From NCBI RefSeq assembly GCF_004405125.1, contig NZ_SORX01000006.1, forward strand, positions 179,855 to 243,854: a stretch of 64,000 bases of DNA. The letters run 5' to 3'. The stretch comes from Jeotgalibacillus salarius. GTDB lineage: Bacteria > Bacillota > Bacilli > Bacillales > Jeotgalibacillaceae. Shown in pieces: positions 16,568 through 25,955 of this stretch (position 1 is its first letter; the number at the start of each line of letters is the position of its first letter). A program made the position numbers and the translations under genes. The notes beneath the pieces were generated by a model. It was not told the origin of the DNA and did not search any database. It saw only the letters and a list, made by a program, of their open reading frames with translations.

Positions 16568-17203
16568 TCACCAATAAATAGCAATATGAAATACATCTGC
16601 TTTTCTCCCAAAAAACATACATTTCACACTATCTTCACCATAATGCAAAGATTTTACTGAAGTCTCTTCAAATGCTTCACTATACATATAAATAATATCT
16701 TTAGTTCTCTCACCAGTTGAATTCAAAAAAGGAAAATAATTCATTCTTCTGTAATCGATTTCTGGATGTGCACCCCTAGTCTTTCCTAATTGAACAATCT
16801 GGCTAAATCTATCAACAACATTAAACCACCCAATGACAAAAGCTCTTTTACCTTTTTTCCCTGCTTTTCTCTCGTTTAGAAGCCAATCAAAGTCTCTTTC
16901 TATCTCATTCCATCCTGTACTATTAGAATTTCCACCTTTGCTTTTATAATTTTTCAAAAGCTTAACTTCTATATTAAAATCTTTTTCTTTCACCACAATG
17001 TCATTACCTGATGCCTTCGATTTCCCCTGCATATTAAATGTTGCCATATGTTTAAAAGGGTATCCTAACCTTACAACTATATCTGCCTCAGAGTATTCAT
17101 TATTAGATATATCCTTTAATTCTTGTCTTGATAAAGCTTTATACCTTTCATTAAATTCATCCAAAATAAATAAGCAATTTGATACTAAGTATTTTTCAAT
17201 CAA
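16568..17203 (-). CDS. PD-(D/E)xK-like protein, partner of the SIR2 gene
   Basis: A 211-residue protein. 'SGNDIVV' (Asp68) and 'FNIEVKLLK' (Glu79, Lys81) fit the D-x10-E-x-K core of the PD-(D/E)xK nuclease fold, with an earlier acidic pair at 39-41 as the helix-borne acid. The C-terminal half is unrecognised. The start is TTG 17203 after an AGAGGGCGGG ribosome site. It is the first gene of a two-gene operon with the SIR2 protein. Whether it cuts DNA or serves as a sensor or scaffold is open. Confidence 0.55.
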   Translation of the reverse strand: MIEKYLVSNCLFILDEFNERYKALSRQELKDISNNEYSEADIVVRLGYPFKHMATFNMQGKSKASGNDIVVKEKDFNIEVKLLKNYKSKGGNSNSTGWNEIERDFDWLLNERKAGKKGKRAFVIGWFNVVDRFSQIVQLGKTRGAHPEIDYRRMNYFPFLNSTGERTKDIIYMYSEAFEETSVKSLHYGEDSVKCMFFGRKADVFHIAIYW

Positions 17204-17451
17204 TAGTCCCGCCCTCTACTGTATTAAATTTCTTATTACTTTTAATTCTAAATAAGGTTTTAGCTTTTCAATTGAAAAGAGATAAATATTATTAAAATTT
17301 CGTTTATTTTCCAATAATTAATGATATCATATAAATAATTTATCTTTGTTTATAATTCTCAATTTATTTTCATTAAAATATTCTAGTATCTACTCTCTAA
17401 TTATCTTTACAGATTTATCATCAAAAGATCAAGATTCCTTTAAAACTTGTT

Positions 17452-18303
17452 TTATTCCTCCAACCCCGCAACCCCAAATCCCCCAGGTCCCGAATGCGTC
17501 GAAATCATCCCCCCAGCCTGAATCCATCTCACGTGTTTAAATCCATGCTCTTTCGCAACCTCATCCATTCGCTGCTTGATCTCTTCATCAAGTCCAATAG
17601 AGTAAATTAGGTAAAGCTGCTCTCGATCTATATTGAATTCTTTTAAATAATCACTAAAAAGCTTCTCAGTCGCTCCGCTCATTTTCCCGCGGTATTTCTT
17701 TGTGGAGACGAGCTTTCCATCTTTTAGTTCGATACATGGCTTAATTTTTAGCAGTGCGCCGATCAGGGATGCCATGTTGCTGACGCGGCCTCCTGCTTTT
17801 AGGAATTCGAGGCTGCCTGGAATGAAGGCGAGTTTTGATTTTGGAACGACTGCTTCTATTTTTTCGATTAGGCGTTGCGGTTCGATGTCAGGTTCTTTTT
17901 CGAGTAGGTCTGCGGCATATAAGACAACTGCTGCTAGTCCTCCGGTTACGTTTAGCGCGTCGATCAGGTGAAGGTTTTCGAATTCTTCTGCAGCGATGAC
18001 TGCGTTTTGAAAGGATGAGGATGCCTGTGATGTATAGCCGATATGTACGATAGTGCTGTCAGGCTACTGTTCTTTGATTGATGTGAAAAATTCCTGGTAC
18101 TCGTGAATATTCGTGGCAGTTGTGGAGGGTATTTTCTTCGTGCGGTCATAGTAGTCATAGATGTCCTGGACTGGTAAAGAGCCGTCCAGATAATCTTTCC
18201 CGTCCATAATGATGTGCATCGGAACGACTTGCAGGTTGTGCTTTTCAACGAGATCATTCGGCAGGTCGGCGCCGCTTTCGGTTGATAGGATGATGTTACG
18301 CAT
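17452..18303 (-). pseudogene. degV-family gene with one in-frame amber stop
   Basis: It is exactly the same length (852 bp) and frame as the intact DegV-family gene at 35067-35918, with the same start context. The sole defect is TAG at 18064-18066 (codon 80), where the paralogue has TTT. All later motifs are kept ('GGRVSNMASLIG', 'GPGGFGVAGLE'). DegV proteins bind fatty acids for the FakA/FakB kinase. Internal restarts are possible but would lack the N-terminal lipid-binding domain, so this is a young pseudogene. Confidence 0.8.
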
Positions 18304-18404
18304 GTGAACTCCCTCTTGATTGTTTGTAGCGTTTGTTTTTCCAGTTATTGCTTTAACTATACAGGAGATTGTGGGGTTAGTGATGTGACAAATATAATTT
18401 TATG

Positions 18405-18450
18405 GAAGAAAAAGAGCTCCCTCTCAGCTATATGAGAAAGAGCTCTTCCG
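18405..18450 (-). terminator. Terminator of the fadE operon
   Basis: On the minus strand AAGAGCTC pairs with GAGCTCTT, followed by TTTCTTCC. It lies just downstream of the fadE stop and also upstream of the degV pseudogene. Similar hairpins lie at 36026-36063 and 39868-39899, beside the other degV copies. Confidence 0.7.
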
Positions 18451-18466
18451 TTTCAAATGAATTTAT

Positions 18467-20242
18467 TCAACAAACAAACTCACCCTTCTCAACCAGCCGA
18501 TCCGCAATCCTCCGATTCTTCTCAATCAATCCGCCAAGAGAACTAAAACGACTGCATGCCCGTACCGTCAATGCGATCATCTCTTCCCGCTTCTCACCTG
18601 TGCACACATTCCCGGCAATCACCCGCGAAATCCGCTCTGCATCCCACATTGCGCTGCCAAGGTATGTTCTCATCAGATCAACTTTCAGTGATTCCTTCTC
18701 TTCTCCATTTTTCATAACAGCCTTTTGCGTTCTCGCTACTGCTGACTCTGCTGCGAACAGGATAATCGCCAGGTCTGCAAGATTCATCAATGCTTCCTGC
18801 TCCTCCACTAATGACTCGCCGTACGCTTCATAGACAAGTCCTGCGTTTACCAGAAACAGATTCCTGATTGTTTCAACTGCCGCCCGCTCCTGCGTCAGAA
18901 CACCATCTTTACTCGGTGCAATGTTCCCAAGTCCTTTAAAGGCCTCCTGCACACGAGCTGCCAGATCCACTTCGCCCTTCATCACTTTTCTGAATAAATG
19001 AGTCGGGATCAGCAGACGGTTGATTTCATTCGTGCCTTCAAAGATCCGGTTAATTCTTGAATCGCGGTACATCTGCTCAATGCCGTATTCCTGGATAAAT
19101 CCGGCGCCGCCGTGCAGCTGCAGTGCTTCATCCACAACATAATCAAGCGTTTCTGAGCCAAACACCTTACACACCGCACACTCCACTGCGTATTCACCCA
19201 TCTGTTTGCCGATCAGCTTATAGTCAAATGTCTCAGCTAAGTCACCGAGTGCATCTTCAATGAGACTCGCCGTCCGGTACTGCAGGGAATCTGCTGCGTA
19301 AATGCGTGCAGCCATCCAGGAGATCTTTTGCTTTGTCGCTGGGAATTCAGCAATCGCCCGTTTGAACTGCTTGCGCTCTTTTACAAATCCGATCGTTTTC
19401 TTTAAGGCAGTTTTTGAAACGCCTGCACCTGCAGAACCTAAGTTAAAGCGTCCGAGGTTCAGTACGTTCAGCGCAATGACATGCCCTCTGCCGACTTCCC
19501 CTAACAGGTTTTCAATCGGCACCAGGCAGTCTTCGAAAATGACTGACCTTGTAGACGACCCTTTAATCCCCATCTTCTTTTCCTCATGTCCAAGCGATAA
19601 TCCCGGGAAATCCTTTTCCACGATAAACGCTGTGAAGTGCTGGCCGTCCACTTTTGCATAAACGATAAAGGTGTCTGAGAAGACTGCATTCGTAATGTAG
19701 AGTTTCGTTCCGTTTAATACGAAATGCGTTTCTTCTTCATTTAATACTGCTGTCGTCTGAGCGGCAAGTGCGTCTGATCCGGCGTTTGGTTCTGTTAAGC
19801 AGTACGCCCCGATATACTCACCTGACGCAAGCTTCGGCAGGTACTTCTGCTTCTGTTCTTCAGTACCAAAGTACGTAATCGGCAGCGTCGCAATACACGT
19901 ATGATTGGAATGCGCGACCCCGTAACCGCCGCCTGAACCGATCATTTCACCGACAATGCCTTTACTGATTTTATCGAGTCCAAGTCCACCGTATTTTTCA
20001 GGAATGCTGTGTGCGAGCAGACCGAGGTCCCCTGCTTTTCGCATGAGCTCAGGTACGACTTCAAACTCCTGACGTTCAATCCGCTCAGCATATGGTGCGA
20101 CTTCCTTTTCTAGAAACTGTCTGGCTGTCGCGCCGATCATTTTGTGCTCCTCTGTCAGATCCTCCGGTGTGAAGATCTCCTCAGGATCAGATGAGGTATA
20201 TAAATAGCTGGCCCCTTTATGTAGTACAGTCCGTTTTTCCAT
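18467..20242 (-). CDS. fadE: Acyl-CoA dehydrogenase, FadE (YusJ-like)
   Basis: A 591-residue flavoprotein catalysing the first step of fatty-acid beta-oxidation, close in length to B. subtilis FadE. It shows the acyl-CoA dehydrogenase signatures 'AYCLTEPNAGSDA' (FAD/substrate region), 'RKQFKRAIAEF' and 'RIFEGTNEINR' (catalytic Glu region near residue 415). The C-terminal ~170 residues form the extension seen in very-long-chain/ACAD9-type members. ATG 20242 follows GGAGG at 8 bases. It is the last gene of the operon that starts with the 3-hydroxyacyl-CoA dehydrogenase. Confidence 0.9.
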   Translation of the reverse strand: MEKRTVLHKGASYLYTSSDPEEIFTPEDLTEEHKMIGATARQFLEKEVAPYAERIERQEFEVVPELMRKAGDLGLLAHSIPEKYGGLGLDKISKGIVGEMIGSGGGYGVAHSNHTCIATLPITYFGTEEQKQKYLPKLASGEYIGAYCLTEPNAGSDALAAQTTAVLNEEETHFVLNGTKLYITNAVFSDTFIVYAKVDGQHFTAFIVEKDFPGLSLGHEEKKMGIKGSSTRSVIFEDCLVPIENLLGEVGRGHVIALNVLNLGRFNLGSAGAGVSKTALKKTIGFVKERKQFKRAIAEFPATKQKISWMAARIYAADSLQYRTASLIEDALGDLAETFDYKLIGKQMGEYAVECAVCKVFGSETLDYVVDEALQLHGGAGFIQEYGIEQMYRDSRINRIFEGTNEINRLLIPTHLFRKVMKGEVDLAARVQEAFKGLGNIAPSKDGVLTQERAAVETIRNLFLVNAGLVYEAYGESLVEEQEALMNLADLAIILFAAESAVARTQKAVMKNGEEKESLKVDLMRTYLGSAMWDAERISRVIAGNVCTGEKREEMIALTVRACSRFSSLGGLIEKNRRIADRLVEKGEFVC

Positions 20243-20261
20243 TTCAAAAACCTCCTGAAGT

Positions 20262-21317
20262 TTATTCTTCAATTACACTTGCACCGTGCACGAGTAACGT
20301 TTTAACAAACTGATCAAAATGAGCAAACCGCTGATCGTTTGTCTGTCCTTTTTGATAACGGAAATAGATCTGCTGGCAGATGACAGCAAGCTTGAAATAG
20401 GCAAACGTTAAATAGAAATCCATATTGCTTACGTCACGCCCGCTTTTTTTCGCATAGGCTTCAATAAATTCGTTTCGCGTCATAAACCCTTCATTGACCG
20501 TCACAGAAGGCTTACCTAATCCATGCTTTAACAGGTGTGGGTCATCATGCTGAATCCAGTAGCTCATCGCAGCGCCAAGGTCAGCGAGTGGGTCCCCGAC
20601 CGTCGACATCTCCCAGTCAAACAGCCCAACCATTTCAGTTAAGTCATCAGTGAACATCGCATTATTCAATTTATAATCGTAGTGAATGACTGTTGGCGCC
20701 TGACTCACTGGGATATGTTCCATCATCCACTGCTGCAGCCGCTCAGCCTCTGGAATCTCATCTGTCTTCGCACGCTCATACCGCCCGATCCAGCCGTGAA
20801 CCTGCCTTTCCATAAAACCGTCCGGGTTACTGATCTCAACCAGTCCCGTTTTCGTATAATCAATCGCATGCAGCTCCACCAGCCGGTCGACCATCGTCTG
20901 TGACAGCCCGCGGCAGATCTCAGGCGTGACTTCAACGCCTTCAGGGAATGATGTATCCAGCACAATCCCGCGCTTTCTTTCCATGATAAAAAATGGACTG
21001 CCGACAATCGATTCATCATCTGAAAAGAGAACCGGCTTTGGTGCAGGTGAGAACAATGGCTGGAGCTCTGATAAAATCTTAAACTCACGATTCATATCAT
21101 GTGCTTTCGGCGCAACCGGTCCGAGCGGCGGACGTCTGAGTACCGCCTCCCAATCACCGATGGTCAACTGATACGTTAGGTTTGAATGCCCAGCCCAGAA
21201 TTGTTTTAAATCAAGTGTTCCATCCGGCAGATCCAGTTTCCTCCGGAGAAAGGTTTCCAGTACGCCAAGGTCGAGTCCTTCGCCTTCTTTTACCTGGGTT
21301 GTATCGGCCTGCTTCAT
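20262..21317 (-). CDS. Phosphotransferase family protein (APH fold, ACAD10/11-kinase-like)
   Basis: A 351-residue aminoglycoside-phosphotransferase-fold protein with the catalytic loop 'VIHYDYKLNNAMF' (HxDxxxxN) and the metal-binding 'FDWEMSTVGDP' near residue 225. In animals this domain is fused to an acyl-CoA dehydrogenase in ACAD10/11, which phosphorylates 4-hydroxyacyl-CoAs so they can enter beta-oxidation. Here a similar dehydrogenase is encoded at 24245. Its place between fadE and the thioesterase supports this role over antibiotic resistance. The start overlaps the thioesterase stop by 4 bp. Confidence 0.8.
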   Translation of the reverse strand: MKQADTTQVKEGEGLDLGVLETFLRRKLDLPDGTLDLKQFWAGHSNLTYQLTIGDWEAVLRRPPLGPVAPKAHDMNREFKILSELQPLFSPAPKPVLFSDDESIVGSPFFIMERKRGIVLDTSFPEGVEVTPEICRGLSQTMVDRLVELHAIDYTKTGLVEISNPDGFMERQVHGWIGRYERAKTDEIPEAERLQQWMMEHIPVSQAPTVIHYDYKLNNAMFTDDLTEMVGLFDWEMSTVGDPLADLGAAMSYWIQHDDPHLLKHGLGKPSVTVNEGFMTRNEFIEAYAKKSGRDVSNMDFYLTFAYFKLAVICQQIYFRYQKGQTNDQRFAHFDQFVKTLLVHGASVIEE

Positions 21318-21727
21318 ACGCGTCCCTCCTCAGTGACGAGATGCTGTTCAAGCTCGGTTCTCATCTCATCTGGAATGGCCGCGCTTACCTGGTTGTCAAA
21401 GTCAAAATACACGACAACTGCATTCCCGACTGCAATCAGAATGCCAGTCTGCGCACAGGATACCCGGTGTTCAAGCTCAAAGCTTTTCGTGCCAATACGG
21501 GTTACATAGCTTTCCACTTTTAACTTTTGATCAAAATAACCCTGACTCTTAAATTCACATTTCGTTGAAGCAAGGATAAACCGCCAGTCTTTGACGTCCA
21601 TACCGTAGCCGAGTGAGGCAATAAACTGCACACGCGCTTCTTCAAAATAAATAAAATAACTCGTATTATTCACATGACCTAATGCATCTGTTTCACAAAA
21701 TCTGACCGTCACTTCATTCGTATGCAT
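21314..21727 (-). CDS. Acyl-CoA thioesterase, 4HBT hotdog fold
   Basis: A 137-residue hotdog protein opening with 'VRFCETDALGHVNNTSYF'. The Asp and the HVNN segment are the 4-hydroxybenzoyl-CoA-thioesterase active-site pattern. It would hydrolyse an acyl-CoA intermediate to acid and CoA. It lies in the beta-oxidation operon, 15 bp after the dehydrogenase gene and overlapping the APH-like gene by 4 bp, so translation is probably coupled. Confidence 0.85.
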   Translation of the reverse strand: MHTNEVTVRFCETDALGHVNNTSYFIYFEEARVQFIASLGYGMDVKDWRFILASTKCEFKSQGYFDQKLKVESYVTRIGTKSFELEHRVSCAQTGILIAVGNAVVVYFDFDNQVSAAIPDEMRTELEQHLVTEEGRV

Positions 21728-21742
21728 GCACCTGTCTCCCTT

Positions 21743-22621
21743 CTATTTAGTCACTGCTGCTTTTGAATAGTCATAGAAACCCTTGCCTGTCTTCCGGCCG
21801 AGCTCGCCTTTTTCCACTTTTTCAAGAATGCACGCAAACGGTTTGTCTGCCGGATCACCCGTCTCCTGATAGCGCTGCTCCATCACAAACTGCGCAACAT
21901 CAAGTCCTGACAGATCCATCAGTTCAAACGGTCCGATCGGGTGGTTCAGCGCTTTTTTGCAGATCAGGTCAATGTCCTTAAAATCTGCGATACCCTGTTC
22001 ATACAGTGAGACTGCTTCTTTTTGCAGCGCGCCTAGAATGCGGTTCGCGACAAATCCTGAGATCTCTTTTTCTAACAGCACGCCCGTCCGGTTGATCTCT
22101 TGGCACACCTCCATCGCAAGTGCAGCCGTTTCATCACTCGTCTTATCGCTTTTTACGACTTCGACCAAGTCCATCACAAGCGGCGGAAAGAAGAAATGCA
22201 TATTGACGACTTTATCCGGACGCCCGGTGACGTCTGCAATCAGGCTGTTGACGATTGTTGAGCTGTTTGTCGCAAATACGGTATGAGGCGGTGCATAGGC
22301 TTCAAGCTTTCTGAAGACTTCTCTTTTTACAACGAGTTTCTCTGTTACTGCTTCAATGACAAGGTCTGCGTGCTTCACGGCCTCTTCAATATCCTGAGAA
22401 AAACGCAGCCTTTGAAACGCTTTCATTTTATCGTTCTCAGAAATTTTTTCTTTTGATACCCAGCGTTCCATGATGGTATGTAGCTTTGACTCTGCGTCCT
22501 GCAGTGCTTTTTCGTTGATGTCCTGGATGACTGTTTCGTACCCGCCAAGTGCACATAGCATGCCAATCTGATGTCCCATACTGCCTGATCCGATTACTGT
22601 TACGTTTTTCACTTTACTCAT
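21743..22621 (-). CDS. 3-hydroxyacyl-CoA (3-hydroxybutyryl-CoA) dehydrogenase
   Basis: A 292-residue NAD-dependent enzyme. The Rossmann motif 'GSGSMGHQIGMLCALGG' is at the N-terminus, 'NMHFFFPPLVMDLVEVV' carries the catalytic His, and the protein ends 'GRKTGKGFYDY', the family's C-terminal signature. Length fits the single-domain HBDH type (PaaH/FadB2). AAAGGAGG precedes the ATG. It is the first gene of the operon with thioesterase, APH-like kinase and FadE, and carries the ACYRACCGGTYGGT-type operator upstream at 22639-22655. Confidence 0.9.
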   Translation of the reverse strand: MSKVKNVTVIGSGSMGHQIGMLCALGGYETVIQDINEKALQDAESKLHTIMERWVSKEKISENDKMKAFQRLRFSQDIEEAVKHADLVIEAVTEKLVVKREVFRKLEAYAPPHTVFATNSSTIVNSLIADVTGRPDKVVNMHFFFPPLVMDLVEVVKSDKTSDETAALAMEVCQEINRTGVLLEKEISGFVANRILGALQKEAVSLYEQGIADFKDIDLICKKALNHPIGPFELMDLSGLDVAQFVMEQRYQETGDPADKPFACILEKVEKGELGRKTGKGFYDYSKAAVTK

Positions 22622-22638
22622 ATTGCTTCCTCCTTTGT

Positions 22639-22655
22639 ACTGACCGGTTGGTATG
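22639..22655. promoter_or_regulatory. TetR-type operator upstream of the hydroxyacyl-CoA dehydrogenase operon
   Basis: ACTGACCGGTTGGTATG differs in only two positions from the site at 25501-25517 and has a near-palindromic ACCGGT core. It is the likely target of the TetR protein encoded at 22859-23431. Confidence 0.65.
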
Positions 22656-22682
22656 TTTTGTGTAAAAAAACTGAACTGCCTC

Positions 22683-22820
22683 TGCTAACCGTTTCGCTGT
22701 GCTTCAGGCGGACGCTTTCCGGACGGTTGTTGCTGAGCCTCCTCGCGCTTCGCACTGCGGGGTCTCAGCTTCCAACTAATCGTCCCGGAGTCGCCGCCTT
22801 ACGCTCCGCTACACTAAGAT
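22683..22820. repeat. GC-rich dispersed element
   Basis: A ~138-bp highly structured block with landmark pieces GGCGGACGCTTTCCG, GGGTCTCAGC and CCGGAGTCGCCGCCTT. A copy in the opposite orientation lies at 56900-57048. Such elements are common between genes in Bacillales. It separates the operator from the tetR gene's 3' end. Confidence 0.65.
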
Positions 22821-22858
22821 AACTTTTTAAATATGAAGCTGCTAAATACTTTTCGACC

Positions 22859-23431
22859 TCACAGTTCGATTCCTTTTAAAATCATGTCTGTAAATAGACG
22901 AGCTACCTCTTCTTCAGACTGGTCGCCTTCAGGGTTGTACCACTGGTAGCTCCAGTTTGCCATGCCTAGTACGCCGAACGTTGCGATAGAAGCATTCAGA
23001 TCTGAACGGAATTCGCCTTTTTCAATGCCTTCTTTAATCAGCTCTTCAATCGTCAGGCGGAACTGATCACGCTTTGGAATAATCTCTGCGAGTCTTTCCT
23101 CATTCAGGTTTCGCATTTCCCTGAAAAACACTTTGGCACTTGCACCCTGCGTTTTGATGTTGCCGATCAGCATATGCACCATATCATAGAGCTTTGTTTT
23201 GCAGTTTTTCGCGTCATCACGCATGATTTTCTCCTGCTGCTCAAGTAGCTCATTGATATAGCGCAGCTGAATATCCATGAGGAGCTCTTCTTTACTGGAG
23301 AAATAATAGTAAAAGGTTCCTTTCGTTACGCCATTTGCTTCCACAATATCCTGAATCGACGTTTCACTGAAACCCTTTTTCTCAAATAATCTTATGCTAT
23401 GTTCCGTAATTTTTTCCTTCACTGTCTTCAC
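22859..23431 (-). CDS. TetR/AcrR family regulator of fatty-acid degradation
   Basis: A 190-residue TetR protein with the N-terminal helix-turn-helix 'TSIQDIVEANGVTKGTFYYY' (about residues 22-41) and a helical effector domain. It is the third gene of the acyl-CoA dehydrogenase-SDR operon (43-bp gap after the SDR). The same 17-bp operator stands before its own operon and before the fadE operon. By analogy with FadR-type repressors it probably responds to long-chain acyl-CoA. The ligand is inferred, not seen. Confidence 0.8.
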   Translation of the reverse strand: MKTVKEKITEHSIRLFEKKGFSETSIQDIVEANGVTKGTFYYYFSSKEELLMDIQLRYINELLEQQEKIMRDDAKNCKTKLYDMVHMLIGNIKTQGASAKVFFREMRNLNEERLAEIIPKRDQFRLTIEELIKEGIEKGEFRSDLNASIATFGVLGMANWSYQWYNPEGDQSEEEVARLFTDMILKGIEL

Positions 23432-23474
23432 GCCTCTGTTTTTAAAAGTATGGCTAAAAGTATATCATATGCCC

Positions 23475-24248
23475 TTACATCGCATGCGTGCCGCCATCGA
23501 CAATGAGCACGTCCCCTGTCACGTAAGCAGATGCTTTTGATGCAAGGAATAACGCTGCTCCCTTCAGGTCATCATCTGACCCGAACCGCTTCATCGGTGT
23601 TACTTCCATGATCGGATCCTTCCCCTGATCAATGATTGCTTTTGACATCTTTGTCGGGAAAAAGCCCGGCGCAATCGCATTGACGTTGATGTTATGTCTG
23701 CCCCATTTCACAGCGAGATCCTTCGTCATGGTAATAACCGCACCCTTACTCGTGTTGTAGCCGATCGTATCCATCACCCGAGGATCCGTTCCGCCAAGCC
23801 CTGCAACTGAAGCAATGTTAATGATCTTACCTGACTTTTGCTCAATCATTTTTCTCCCTGCAGCCTGACTCATTAAAAATGTGCCTGTCACATTGACGTC
23901 CATTACCTTTTTCCACGCTTCAAGCGGCATCTCTTCAGCACGCGCACCCCACGTCGCCCCGCTGTTATTCACTAAAATATCAATCGAACCAAATGCTTCT
24001 ACTGTTTCATCCACTACGCGCTGCGCGTCAGCCGGATCAGAAATATCACACTGCAGCGCAAGCGTTTTGACGCCGAGCTTTGCTAAACGGTCAGCAACTT
24101 CCTGACACGCCTCAAGCTTTCTTGAACAAATGACTACATTCGCACCAGCCTCAGCAAACCCTTCTGCAATCTGCTCACCAAGTCCGCGGCCTCCACCAGT
24201 CACAAGTGCTGTCTTTCCCGTCAGATCAAACAATTCCATTACCTTCAT
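23475..24248 (-). CDS. SDR-family oxidoreductase in the fatty-acid operon
   Basis: A 257-residue short-chain dehydrogenase: '[11 protein letters not shown]' (cofactor turn), '[12 protein letters not shown]', catalytic 'YNTSK' (Tyr-x3-Lys near residue 170) and the end '[12 protein letters not shown]'. The start overlaps the preceding acyl-CoA dehydrogenase stop in an ATGA. It probably reduces or oxidises a hydroxy/keto-acyl intermediate; the exact substrate is unknown. Some acyl-CoA degradation clusters for branched or hydroxy acids pair an SDR with an ACAD10/11-like enzyme. Confidence 0.85.
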   Translation of the reverse strand: MKVMELFDLTGKTALVTGGGRGLGEQIAEGFAEAGANVVICSRKLEACQEVADRLAKLGVKTLALQCDISDPADAQRVVDETVEAFGSIDILVNNSGATWGARAEEMPLEAWKKVMDVNVTGTFLMSQAAGRKMIEQKSGKIINIASVAGLGGTDPRVMDTIGYNTSKGAVITMTKDLAVKWGRHNINVNAIAPGFFPTKMSKAIIDQGKDPIMEVTPMKRFGSDDDLKGAALFLASKASAYVTGDVLIVDGGTHAM

Positions 24249-25474
24249 TTTTCATTCCTCCCGTTCCCCTGATATTTTTTCAGCTCAAGTCTGCCAATCT
24301 GCGCGCGGTGCACTTCATCCGGTCCATCCGCGAGCCTAAGCGTTCTCGCACTCGCCCAATGCGCAGCGAGCGGAAAGTCCTCTGAGACACCTGCTGCACC
24401 AAGCGCCTGAATTGCCCGGTCAATGACCTTCAATGCCATCGAAGGCGCCACAACTTTAATCATCGCAATCTCCGCTTTTGCGACTTTATTGCCGACTGTA
24501 TCCATCATATAAGCAGCCTTTAATGTCAGCAGTCTCGCCTGCTCAATCTCAATCCGCGAATCCGCAATCCACTCCCGGATCACTCCTTGATTCGCAAGCG
24601 GCTTGCCAAATGCATGCCGGTCAACAACGCGCTTACATAACTCCTCAAGCGCACGTTCTGCCGCCCCGATCAGCCGCATGCAGTGATGAATTCTTCCAGG
24701 ACCAAGCCTTCCCTGCGCAATCGCAAAGCCTTTTCCTTCACCTAAAATCATATTCTCAGCTGGCACCCTGACATTTTCAAATGTAATCTCTCCGTGACCA
24801 TGCGGCGCATGATCATAGCCAAACACCGGCAGCATCCGCTCAATGGTCACACCCGGCGTATCAAGCGGCACAAGAATCATTGACTGCTGCTCATACTTAT
24901 CAGCACCGGGATCCGTCTTCCCCATCACGATCCCAATCTGACAGCGCGGATCCCCGGCGCCGGACGACCACCACTTCCGGCCGTTAATCACATACTCATC
25001 TTCGTCCCGCTCAATCCGCGCTTCAATATTTGTCGCATCAGATGAAGCCACATCAGGCTCTGTCATCGAAAAGCACGAGCGGATCTTACCAGCAAGCAAC
25101 GGCTTCAGCCACTTCTCCTTCTGCTCCTCTGTTCCGTAACGCACCAGGACCTCCATGTTCCCCGTATCAGGCGCATTACAGTTAAACACCTCAGGCCCAA
25201 TCATCGAACGCCCCATGATTTCACATAGCGGTGCGTATTCAACATTACTGAGACCAGCCCCGTACTCACTTTCAGGCAAAAATAGATTCCACAGCCCCTC
25301 AGCTTTTGCTTTCTCCTTTAGCTCTTCCATGATTGGCGGCACTGTGCTCCAGCGGTTCTCCCCCTCATTTACCTGCCGCTCATACAACGCTTCATTCGGA
25401 TACACATGTTCCTCCATAAATGCGGTGAGCTTTTTCTCAAGATCTTTCACCTTTGCAGAATACGAAAAATCCAT
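24245..25474 (-). CDS. Acyl-CoA dehydrogenase family protein, ACAD10/11-like
   Basis: A 409-residue acyl-CoA dehydrogenase with '[16 protein letters not shown]' and '[13 protein letters not shown]'. Its C-terminal motif is '[14 protein letters not shown]', with 'GPDEVH' where FadE has 'GTNEIN'; this is typical of ACAD10/11-like enzymes. ATG 25474 is chosen after AAGGGGATGG. It heads the operon with SDR and TetR and has the TetR-type operator at 25501-25517 just upstream. Together with the APH-like kinase it may handle hydroxylated acyl chains. Confidence 0.85.
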   Translation of the reverse strand: MDFSYSAKVKDLEKKLTAFMEEHVYPNEALYERQVNEGENRWSTVPPIMEELKEKAKAEGLWNLFLPESEYGAGLSNVEYAPLCEIMGRSMIGPEVFNCNAPDTGNMEVLVRYGTEEQKEKWLKPLLAGKIRSCFSMTEPDVASSDATNIEARIERDEDEYVINGRKWWSSGAGDPRCQIGIVMGKTDPGADKYEQQSMILVPLDTPGVTIERMLPVFGYDHAPHGHGEITFENVRVPAENMILGEGKGFAIAQGRLGPGRIHHCMRLIGAAERALEELCKRVVDRHAFGKPLANQGVIREWIADSRIEIEQARLLTLKAAYMMDTVGNKVAKAEIAMIKVVAPSMALKVIDRAIQALGAAGVSEDFPLAAHWASARTLRLADGPDEVHRAQIGRLELKKYQGNGRNEK

Positions 25475-25500
25475 ACTTCCATCCCCTTTTGAATTCACTA

Positions 25501-25517
25501 ACTAACCGGTCGGTATG
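25501..25517. promoter_or_regulatory. TetR-type operator upstream of the acyl-CoA dehydrogenase operon
   Basis: ACTAACCGGTCGGTATG matches the site at 22639-22655 (shared consensus ACTRACCGGTYGGTATG). It lies 27 bp upstream of the chosen start codon. Confidence 0.65.
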
Positions 25518-25649
25518 TATGATTTTAGTATAACGGATTTGTTTGAATAATCAAATTAAATTCATTTTAAAGATGGAAATATATGATAGACTAACATTGA
25601 ATATTGTTACTAAATAAAGATTAACTATTTTTATAGGGGGATTCGGTTT

Positions 25650-25955
25650 ATGTGGTTCATATTAGGACTTATTGCAATCGCAGCAACATTGCTCAATATT
25701 TATTTATTTTCAGCAGGAAAAGATTACAAACTCGCAATGGCGGCAGGGTTATCATTTACAGCCCTCACGATTTGTGGACATATCAGCCTTTTAGCAGAGC
25801 AGGCAGGCAGAGAAGATTGGTCAGCTGTCAGCGAAGTAGTGAATTATGCATGGGCATTGTGGGCGTTGACGATCGCTTCTATTTTTATCAATGTGTTGCC
25901 GATATTTTTTGAGCGAAAAGATAAGAAGAAAAGACTTCGTGTTCAACAACGATAA
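25650..25955 (+). CDS. Small three-TM membrane protein (copy 1)
   Basis: A 101-residue protein with hydrophobic segments at about residues 2-20, 27-48 and 66-88 and a basic tail. It is closely similar over its whole length to the protein at 28077-28379; even ~60 bp of upstream DNA is alike (GATGGAAAT.TATGATAGACTAACATTG). A ribosome site, TAGGGGGA, precedes the ATG. The family is not recognised. The pair brackets the cystine-symporter gene. Confidence 0.65.
   Translation: MWFILGLIAIAATLLNIYLFSAGKDYKLAMAAGLSFTALTICGHISLLAEQAGREDWSAVSEVVNYAWALWALTIASIFINVLPIFFERKDKKKRLRVQQR

Noticed and set aside
18064..18066. Recoded TAG (pyrrolysine or readthrough) in the degV copy
   Set aside because: The intact paralogue has an ordinary codon there and no recoding machinery or signal is visible; a nonsense mutation is simpler.
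20262..21317. Aminoglycoside resistance gene
   Set aside because: The APH fold is present, but the operon context with fadE, thioesterase and hydroxyacyl-CoA dehydrogenase points to acyl-CoA metabolism.
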